Assembly (NCBI RefSeq): GCF_964656455.1
Contig: NC_135718.1
Span: 47,864,014-47,928,013, forward strand
Direction: 5' to 3'
DNA: 64,000 nucleotides
From: Halichoerus grypus
Lineage: Eukaryota; Chordata; Mammalia; Carnivora; Phocidae
The position numbers were made by a program, and so were the translations under genes. The notes below the pieces were generated by a model. The model ran no database searches, was not told the origin of the DNA, and worked only from the letters and a program-made list of their open reading frames with translations. This document shows positions 56,431-64,000 of this stretch, one piece after another; the first letter of the stretch is position 1; every line of letters starts with the position of its first letter.

Positions 56431-57425
56431 TTCATTGTATATATTTTTATTTTTGATATAATTAGAAATTTTCCAAGAGTTAAAAGTACCTTACAAAGAA
56501 CTCTTATTTTAACCATTTGAAAATAAATAGCCAACATAAATGGCCAGAATAACTTGCCAAAATAAATTCCTCTCACCCTTGAATACTTTAGTGTGTTTTG
56601 TGTGTATTCTTGTAATAACCACAGTACTGCCACTCTAATCAGAAAATTAACATTTTACATTGCCACCACCTAATCCTCAGGTCCCATTCAAGCTTACCAC
56701 TTGTTCCAAAAATAGCCTTTATAGTCAAAGTAATTGTCATGTTTTGTTAGTCTCTTTCATTATGGCACTGTTTCTTAGTCTTTCCTTAACTTGTATGACC
56801 TTGAACTCTAAAAGATTATAGGCCATTTTTCTTTTTAGAATATCTCTCAATTTTGGTTTGTCTGCTGTTTCCTCGTAATTAGATTTAGATTAGGCATCTT
56901 ACTTATGAATATTCCAAAAGCAATGTTGTTTTCTTGTTGCATCTTATCACATGGCACATAATTTCAGTGTGTCCCATTACTGATGATGTTCACTTGGATC
57001 GCTTGATTAAGGTGGTATCTCCAGACTTCCCCAGAGTGAAACTACTTTTTTCCTCTTTGTAATTAATGAGTATTCTGAGGGGAGGTACTTTGAAACTATA
57101 TAAATATTCCATGAAATTTTACATTCATTCAATAATTTATATCTGTATGGATTCATGGATTCTTATTTTACTCAATGGGTTATAATATGTAAGTATCATG
57201 TATTTTTGCCTCTAGGAGCCCCTTCAAACTGGCTTCCTTGCCCTTTAGAATGATGGGCTTCCTTTCTTACTTTCTTACTTTCTGGCACAACAAGATGCTC
57301 TGGCCCTGGAATCAACCATTTCTGTAAGGACCCCCTCCCTTCACAGACACCTTCCTTGCCCAGTTTGGGTTCTAGTTCCCCATGGCAGGCCATTCCCCTG
57401 CATGCATGTCTTCACATTTCTTGAG
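56431..57425 (-). mobile_element. LINE-1 3' UTR inserted in an older LINE-1
   Basis: 'gtccttaac'-like words, 'tgtatgaccttgaactct', 'tctgctgtttcctcgtaat', 'gtcccattactgatgatg' and 'tcgcttgattaaggtggt' (plus-strand text) are a reverse LINE-1 3' UTR. It separates two plus-strand LINE-1 pieces (55690-56430 and 57430-58440) that appear to belong together. Confidence 0.7.
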
Positions 57426-57429
57426 CTAG

Positions 57430-58440
57430 ACAACATGGTTAAAAATTACATATGGAAAAACAAACACAGGAGGAAGCACAAAAGTTATGAAAATCATAAT
57501 GTTAAGAAGGAACTTAACCCAATTATCCCATAAATCTAGAACGATTAAGTATTAGATATTGGCACATTAACAAAGAGACAGATCAATGGAAAAAAATTAA
57601 AGTTCCAATTTTTAGAAAGCCCCCAAATAGTAATTTAGCATGTATAGTAAATGCAGTATTCGAAATCAGTGGGAAAATGGAAGTAATTCGAACAATAATG
57701 TTAGGACAATTGACTAAATATAAGAAAACATAAAGTTTCTGGGTGCCTGCTTTACTTCTTAACCCAAAGCAAATTCTAAATAAATTAAACTAAAAAATAA
57801 AACCACGAAAGTTGTATGTAAAAGTTATATCATATATAAAACATAAGTGATCTAGGTATAGATACAGTATAAAAATATAGAGATAGGGATATAACATATA
57901 TAGTTAGCTTTAGATTTATAGAACATATGGGATAGAACTAATATTTCTAATAAAGAGTACTTATAAATTAATAAGAAAGATACCAACCACCAATGGTAAC
58001 ATGAATGGATTATGACCTATGAGAAAATTATGCAAAGCCATTATAATTAAGTAAATAAAATTTAAAATCATGAATAAAATTCTTCATCTATCAGCATAGA
58101 AAAAAATAAAAATGTTCCATAATACACAAACTGTATTCGCAAGGGTGAGAGTATATTTGGTGTAAGGGTAATTTGACAATCTCAAATTGTTCAAATTAAA
58201 TATATACATATATATCACTTTAGCATTGCTACTTTTAGGAATTTAACTGACTGATATACATTGTTCAAAGCTGAATATATAAGGATGTCCATTGCACTAT
58301 TGTTTAAAGAAGACAGGAACACTACCAACAATCTAAATAGCTAATATTTGACTACTAAGTATTTTGTGATACAACCTTCAAATCAAATACTATGTACACA
58401 GTTATGCCATCCAAAAATACAGGCCCAGCGCCTTGAGCCT
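57430..58440 (+). mobile_element. LINE-1 (old) ORF2 end and 3' UTR
   Basis: 'agacagatcaatggaaaaaa', 'aattctaaataaattaaac', 'tacttttaggaatttaactg' and 'aggatgtccattgcactatt' match ancient LINE-1 or HAL1 in order. AT-rich, heavily diverged and non-coding. Confidence 0.65.
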
Positions 58441-58725
58441 GAGAAGTCTTCCAAAGGCATAAGAAAACATTTGAGACCTGGAGAAAAAGTTTTCTAACTA
58501 TAACAAAAGCCCTGCAAACTCAAAGTTAGAGAAGGTTTCATTACTTATGAAATGTAACAACAAACAAAGCAAGTACAACTCAACTCATATATAAATGTAA
58601 TGATGTTTAAATCAAAAAATAAATTATTCATCTATTGATTGATTTCTTGCTCCTCAGAGACAGAGATTTGAGTTTATCACACTCCTCAGTTCAGGGCAGA
58701 GTCTCCCCATTGGCCTGGCCCTTCT
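58441..58725. other. Unassigned AT-rich spacer
   Basis: No gene or confident repeat between two LINE-1 blocks. Confidence 0.35.
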
Positions 58726-58729
58726 CTTG

Positions 58730-60370
58730 TTTCATATTTTTCCATCCATGATTTCTCTCCCATTCCCTTCCCAAGGTAGGAATGCTTCAATATGTTTGAT
58801 GTATCCCTATCCCTTAGGTTGTGAATTTTGTGATTGTGTGTACTTTAACTTTACATAAAAGTTAGCATACTAGATATCTCGTCCCTTTAATTTTTATTCA
58901 TTTGATACTATCTTTTAAAGATCTGTTCATGTTGTTCTACGTACATTTGGTTCATTGTTTCCAAAACTGCTGCATAGCATTTCCTAGTCAATCTATTCAT
59001 TGCCCTGGTGGTGGAACCCTAAATAGCCTCCCCCACCCCACTCCCACAAGCAAGCAGTAATGAACAGCTTCCGGGACCAGAAGGAGAGCTTCGGAAGATT
59101 CAAGATCATTGAGGTAGCTGAACATTGAATTTCCCTATTACCAAGGAAATTACTGCTCTCCATTCACACTTCTCAGAACAGTGGATTAGAGGTCCCCACT
59201 GACTATATCTTTAGTCAAACTTGATGTTAGCCAACTTTTGCCTATTTGGCCAGCTAACATGGGGAAAATCATACCTTGTTCAAATGTGTATTGCACTGTT
59301 AAGGGTGATGTACACTTCTTTGTCCCTTGGATTTCTTCTTGTGTGAATTGCCTACTCATAGTCTTTGTCTATTTTTTCCTCTTGGATATCCTGTCTTTTT
59401 CTCTGTGAGTTACAAGGATTTCCCCCTTATCTCCTTAATATTGATTTCTTGTCAGGTGTTAATTTTTTCTATGGTGACCTTTATTGAATAGAAATCCTTA
59501 ATTTTGATCTTGCCAGACCCATGCATTTTCCTCCGTGTGGTTGTGTTTTTCTGGTCTTGTTCAAGACATCCTCCCCACCTCAAAATAACAAAGATATTTG
59601 TCTGTATTTTCATCCATATGTTTATATTGTATATTTCACATTAAGGTCTTTAATCCACTTTAAATTCACCTTTGTTTATGTTGTGAGATAGAGATTCAAT
59701 TTTATTTTCCTACACATAATAAATAATTTTTCCCATAATCACCCAAGAGACAAAAATCTCCCACCTAATTTGTAGGTGTCTTTATCAAATATTTCCATAT
59801 GCATGGATCTGTTACTCAGCTCTTGGATCTGTTCTACTCTTGTGTTCTTATTCACTAACACATCTTTCTTCTTATTACTATAGCATTATGATATGCCTGT
59901 CCAATCCATGGTAGGGTAGATTCCTCCTCTTTGAGTGTTCAAAATTGACTTAGTTCTTTGTATACCAATACTCTTACATGTGAATTTTTAAATAAGGTAT
60001 CAATTCCACAACATTTGGGGATAAGTGTTTTTATTTGGAGTTGCACTGCATGTATGGAATTATTTAAAGACCATTAACATAGATATAAAGCTGTCCAGTC
60101 CATGAGTATGGTTTACATACATAATTGTGCAAGTTTTCACTTAAACATTCTAATATTTAATTTTTTTTTCTCCATAAAGCCCTGTGCAATATTTTTAGGT
60201 CAAATTCTAGATATTTTACATTTTTATGGCTATTGTGAAAATTATAGTATTTCTATCATATTTTCTTATTATAGAAATGACATGTGTTCTTATGGAAGAA
60301 CATCATTTATTTTAGCAAGTCATGCTATTTATTTTTGTAAGCACATACATAAATTGTGTCTGAAAGTATA
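58730..60370 (-). mobile_element. LINE-1 (old, possibly L1M4/HAL1-like) fragment
   Basis: 'gtctttaatccactttaaat', 'tttatcaaatatttccatat', 'tccagtccatgagtatggtt' and 'attttacatttttatggcta' (plus-strand text) are reverse LINE-1 sequence. About 59010-59140 holds an unrelated GC-richer insert ('cttccgggaccagaaggag') that I cannot name. Confidence 0.6.
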
Positions 60371-60585
60371 TCCAAGAAGTTTATGAGAATTGTTGCCTGT
60401 GGAGAAGAAAGCTTGGGCATCTGGTGAAAAGGGAGACTACTTTTCACTGTATATTCTTTGGGACCATTTGATTTACTCTTTCAGTGAAAAAATTAGAATA
60501 TAATTATTAACATATTAGTGTACATATGAGTACACAGTTAATGTTTGTGTACCATATCTATCTTCCTATATATGATATATGTATA
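60371..60585. other. AT-rich sequence with a possible LINE-1 tail
   Basis: 'gactacttttcactgtatat' and 'gggaccatttgatttact' at 60437-60475 resemble a forward LINE-1 3' UTR end. The rest is AT-rich and unassigned. Confidence 0.4.
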
Positions 60586-60632
60586 TAGAGAGAGAGAAAG
60601 AGAAAGAAACAAAGACAGAGAGAGAAGAGATC
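60586..60632. repeat. GA-rich simple repeat
   Basis: Imperfect (GA)n/(GAAA)n run following 'gatatatgtatatag'. Confidence 0.85.
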
Positions 60633-60639
60633 CAGAACG

Positions 60640-61085
60640 GGCAAAAGTGAAAACCTGCATACTCCATAAGATTCCCTCTTGGTGGAGAATGCTTTTCCAG
60701 CTACACTGAAATTACAGTAATGATCAGCAGTCACTGTCTACTGTATGTCATCTGCTTGAACTCAGGAAGCCTGCATCTTATTCTGACCTGAGCAATCCCT
60801 CCGGCTACCTAGTTCATTTTTTCAAACATGTCTGCATCTGATGATACAGTATAATTAATGGTGTTCATTGTGTGTGTCCTAAAATGAGTGACTTTGCAAT
60901 TCTACCTTCCCTTCCACGTGCGATGTCTGGGGCAGTCATCCACAGCAACCATCATAGGAACGGATCTACAGGGGACCGAGTGTCCGCAATAGATTTTTCC
61001 TTGCCTTGTGTAGCCTCAAGTGTCCAGGAAACCACTTCACATGTGAATTCTCTACATAGTCAGTGTGCAGGAGAAGGGAGAACAT
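60640..61085. other. Unassigned unique sequence
   Basis: No gene or repeat recognised. The plus-strand frame 60872-61165 runs into the MIR and shows no domain. Confidence 0.4.
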
Positions 61086-61089
61086 GGGG

Positions 61090-61325
61090 CGGTAGGGCTG
61101 GACACCCAAGGTTGAATTCTGACTCCACTGTGCACTGTCTATGTGACGTTGAGCAAGCTCCTTAACTCTGCTCTGCCACAGCATCCTCCTCTTTGAAGAG
61201 AAGTTAGTAACAGCACCTACATCATAGAATTGCTGTGAGGACCCAATGAAATAACATATTCAATATACTTTTAAAGGCACCTAGAACACAGTGAGTGCCC
61301 AATAAACAGCCATGATGATCAATAT
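61090..61325 (+). mobile_element. MIR SINE, nearly full length
   Basis: 'gttgaattctgactccactg', 'tatgtgacgttgagcaagct', 'ccttaactctgctctgcc', 'attgctgtgaggacccaatg' and 'acagtgagtgcccaataaac' follow almost the whole forward MIR. Confidence 0.9.
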
Positions 61326-61454
61326 CAGGTCCTTGGGCAGGGTTGGGGCAATAATGGATACTCAATCACATTTGGCAAAGGTCCTCCCACTATAGCTTTG
61401 TGCTTTTCTTGTTGCCGAGCACCATATTTAGCTGAAATGCCCTGCCAGGTCATG

Positions 61455-61585
61455 TTGGTTTAAGCTCTGACACTGTATGATCTTGGATAAGCTGCTTTCC
61501 TCCCCTGGGCTTCAGTTTCTCCATCTACAAGATGAGTAGCTGGGGCTAGATTATCTCTAAGGGTCCTGCTAGTTTTGACCTTAGA
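61455..61585 (+). mobile_element. MIR3-like SINE
   Basis: 'gtatgatcttggataagctg', 'gcttcagtttctccatctac', 'aagatgagtagctggggct' and 'agggtcctgctagttttgac' are typical of the MIR3 subfamily. Confidence 0.75.
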
Positions 61586-61767
61586 TATGTACAACCTAAA
61601 AGAAATAAAAACTGATCTGTGCTACATCTCCAAAGAAGCTGCTTCCATACAAAAGCCTCATGACAGACTGGATGGCTCTAACACATGGATTTTATAGGGC
61701 TTAGAAGACTCTTCTGGAAGGGTTGATATTGAATGCAATAGTAAAAGTTGCAGAGCGTGATATAGCC

Positions 61768-61928
61768 CAGTGCTTCTCAAATGTAATGTGCACAGGAATC
61801 ACCTAGGTCTCTCACTAAAATGCACATCTTCATTCAGCAGGTCTGGGGTAGGACCTAAGATACCACATTTATAATAAGCTCCCAGGTTTGTCGATGCCAT
61901 TGGTAGGTGAACCACACTCAGAGAAGCA
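61768..61928 (+). mobile_element. MER5A (hAT-Charlie)
   Basis: 'cagtgcttctcaaatgtaat', 'gcacaggaatcacctaggtc', 'agcaggtctggggtagg' and 'ataagctcccaggtttgtcg' match MER5A from its first terminal repeat to 'accacactcagagaagc'. Confidence 0.85.
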
Positions 61929-62410
61929 AGGGGTTTAATATGTGCTACTCCCATGCTCCAAAGAGCGTTGCAGACCGGACAAGGAAGTAGTATGGAGAGG
62001 TGGTCATTCCTGCACCTCCAAAGGCAACCCGATTCCTCTTCAGAGGGCATTTCCATACTGTGGTTCCTGAAAAAGAAAATGGACTTTAAATCTTATAGTC
62101 ATATGGCAACCCTTCCAAATACTATCTGAATGGCCCCTGGCAAATCAACAAATACTTGGCATTGCCTCAGTGGTAAAATAGGGGTGAGCACACCTAATTA
62201 GGAAGACTGACATAAGGATTTGAGTTAACGTATATACAACTCCTGGTATCCTGCATGATTCATAGTGGGTGGCCCCAAAGTAATAGCTCTTTTTATATGC
62301 ATTTTGTCACCTCCGAAGAGTGTCAGGTCCCCCAACCCAAGCCTGGGACCCCACTCTCAATCTTCTGTGGCCTCCCGCATAGTATTTAGAGCTGTCCTGG
62401 CCTCATTCAT
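61929..62410. other. Unassigned sequence with a degenerate MIR
   Basis: At about 62130-62290, 'attgcctcagtggtaaaata' and 'ggggtgagcacacc' suggest a forward MIR. The remainder is unrecognised. Confidence 0.45.
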
Positions 62411-62411
62411 C

Positions 62412-62677
62412 AGAAAGTTTCAATGAGAGGGGCGCCTATGTGGCTCAGTCGGTTAAGCGTCCGACTCTTGTTTTCAGCTCAGATCATGATCTTGGAGTCG
62501 TGAGATTGAACCCCACATCAGGCTCTGCACTCAGTGGATAGTCTGCTTGAGATTCTCTCTGTCTCTCTCTCTCTCCCTCTGCCCTTCCTCCTGTTCACAT
62601 GCACGCTCTTTCTCTCTCTCTAAAAGAAATTAATAAACAAAATCTTTAAAAGAAAAAAAAAGAAAGGTTCAATGGGA
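62412..62677 (+). mobile_element. SINEC
   Basis: Head GGGGCGCCTATGTGGCTCAG at 62429. Duplications AGAAAGTTTCAATGAGA (62412-62428) and AGAAAGGTTCAATGGGA (62661-62677) differ at two bases, so this copy is older than those at 51 kb. Confidence 0.94.
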
Positions 62678-62714
62678 GAAAACACAATGGCTCCCCCAAA
62701 TTGTGGGATGTTGG

Positions 62715-62800
62715 TGCCTGAAGTCAGAGAGGGGCAGCTGGCTGCTTAAGGTCACACAGCCAGTGAGTGGCATGAACACTAGTCCTCCAAGTCTCAGCTA
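62715..62800 (-). mobile_element. MIR fragment
   Basis: 'ctgcttaaggtcacacagcc' and 'agtgagtggcatgaac' are the reverse MIR core. Confidence 0.7.
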
Positions 62801-63126
62801 TTGTCTCTCTTTTATTTTTTTTAATTTTATTTAAATTCATTTAAGTAACATATACTGTATTATTAGTTTCAGAGGTAGAATTCAGTGATTCATCAGTTGC
62901 ATATAACACCCAGTGCTCATTACATCCCGTGCCCTCCTTAATGCCCATCACCCAGTTACCCCATCCCCCCATCAACCTCCCCTCCGGCGACCCTCAGTTT
63001 GTTTCCTATGATTAAGAGTCTTATGGTTTGTCTCCCTCTCTGATTTCATTTTGTTTTATTTTTCCCTCCCTTCCCCTATGCTCCTCTGTTTCGCTTCTTC
63101 AATTCCACATATTGTCCCTCTTTTAT
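62800..63126 (-). mobile_element. 5'-truncated carnivore LINE-1 (3' UTR only)
   Basis: The reverse complement contains 'gagcactgggtgttatatgc', 'aactgatgaatcactgaatt' and 'ctctgaaactaataatacag', the 3' end of carnivore LINE-1, with a T-rich tail (here on the left) at 62812-62831. Duplications ATTGTCTCTCTTTTAT (62800-62815) and ATTGTCCCTCTTTTAT (63111-63126) differ at one base. Only about 295 bases of the element were inserted. Confidence 0.9.
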
Positions 63127-63144
63127 AATTGATTTATATTTAAA

Positions 63145-63370
63145 ATCAAAATGTTACTATTTATTAAATACTGACCCTATGCCAGGCACTGAACCAGATC
63201 CTCTATCTGGGTGATTACTCACCTCCGCAATGGCCCTAAAGGATAGAGGGATTGGAATTTTTATTTTTCAAGAAAAAGAAACTAAGGCCCAGAGGGGTAA
63301 GTAATCTGGCTGTTTAGTGTCAGACTGGGGATTTGAACCAGCTCCCTCCATTCCCAAAGCCCCTCCTCTT
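63145..63370 (-). mobile_element. MIR SINE, nearly full length
   Basis: 'actgaccctatgccaggcac', 'gaaactaaggcccagagg', 'ggtaagtaatctggctg' and 'gggatttgaaccagctcc' follow the reverse MIR along most of its length. Confidence 0.85.
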
Positions 63371-63452
63371 TCCATATTGTTTCCTGTTCATTAAGTGTCC
63401 TCCATGTCATCTCTTCCCCTCCGTGGATACTGTCTTCCAACTCTTACCCAGT

Positions 63453-63487
63453 ACACACACACACACACACACACAGAGAGAGAGAGC
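63453..63487. repeat. (AC)n-(AG)n microsatellite
   Basis: Eleven AC units at 63453-63474 followed directly by six AG units to about 63487. Confidence 0.95.
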
Positions 63488-63639
63488 CAGCATCCCTCAT
63501 GTACCAATCCTCTCCTGAATGGCTAAAAGGAGCCATCCATGCAAGATCTGGGAGAAGGGTGCCCCAAAGCAGAGGGAAGAACAAGCATGAAAGCCTGACT
63601 GGGGACAAGCTGAGTGTCTCAGAACAGAACAGCAGTGTG

Positions 63640-64000
63640 GCTGGTGTGTGGTGGGAAAGGGGGGATGGGATATGGAGCTAGGCTTCATGATAAGGAATCT
63701 GGACTTCCTCCTAAGTTCAAAGGAAAGCCACTGGAGGGTTTTAACAGGGAAAAACATAATCTAATCTTCACATTCCAAAGACCACTGTGGCCCGATGTAG
63801 GAGAGCATAAGTTAGGAGAACCCCGGGGCCAGGGACATCAGCTCTTGAAATGAGCCAACTGATGAAGTGGTACCAGGGTGGAAGGGAGAAGAAGACACAT
63901 ACATTTAGGGAGAAGAACTGTCAGCCTTACATTTTGCTGGGTTTGACAGGAAGAGAGAGAGAAAGCAGAGCCACAGAGAGCTCCCAGGATTTTCGGACTG
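63640..64000 (-). mobile_element. LINE-2 internal fragment, runs off the window
   Basis: 'ggaatctggacttcctcc', 'aagccactggagggtttt', 'aacagggaaaaacataatc', 'gaccactgtggcccgatg' and the last bases 'gagctcccaggattttcgg' follow the reverse LINE-2. The element continues past 64000. The open frame 63614-63853 is read from it. Confidence 0.65.

Noticed and set aside
59060..59130. Possible processed-gene fragment starting MNSFRDQKESFGRFKIIEV
   Set aside because: The short frame (about 23 codons) lies inside a LINE-1 region and matches no protein I recognise. There is no poly-A tail or target duplication around it.
1..64000. CRISPR arrays, operons, phage or defence systems
   Set aside because: The window is mammalian repeat-rich DNA. 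I saw no regularly spaced repeats with unique spacers, no compact gene runs and no bacterial-type genes.

Overview
This window is mammalian nuclear DNA with no gene I can support. It is built from transposon fossils of every common mammalian class: tRNA-derived SINEs, LINE-1, LINE-2, MIR, hAT elements and LTR fragments. Thirteen SINEs begin with GGGGCGCCTGGGTGGCTCAG or a close variant and carry CT-rich 3' parts and AATAAA-type tails, mostly between target-site duplications. These are carnivore SINEC elements. No copy has the dog start (GGGATCCCTGGGTGGCGCAG) or the usual cat sequence, so I infer an arctoid carnivore such as a seal, bear or mustelid.

Layout. Positions 1-43500 are relatively GC-rich. 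They hold unique sequence with scattered old MIR, LINE-2, MER5A and MER20 copies, one MLT1-type LTR, short LINE-1 3' ends, seven SINECs and a 1.6-kb hAT (Charlie-like) transposon at 21509-23129 with both ends and an 8-bp target duplication. Positions 43560-60400 are AT-rich and almost entirely LINE-1, with fragments in both orientations, nested insertions and five SINECs. This block includes an ancient LINE-1 on the minus strand with 5' UTR, ORF1 and the endonuclease part of ORF2 (50060-53625), and a plus-strand LINE-1 3' half with an internal inversion (45100-47110). From 60640 to the end the sequence returns to unique DNA with MIR, MER5A, LINE-2, one SINEC and a short LINE-1 3' end with clean target duplications.

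Nothing here works as a pathway or operon. I found no coding exon series, functional tRNA, rRNA or CRISPR array. The longest open frames (183 to 204 codons) look like chance or low-complexity frames. The window is best read as intergenic or deep intronic DNA. The more informative parts are the hAT relic, the rearranged LINE-1s, the sharp change in repeat content near 43.5 kb, and a few repeat-free tracts that could be conserved noncoding elements. Repeat family names come from recognising consensus sequence by eye, and the ends of the older elements are approximate.
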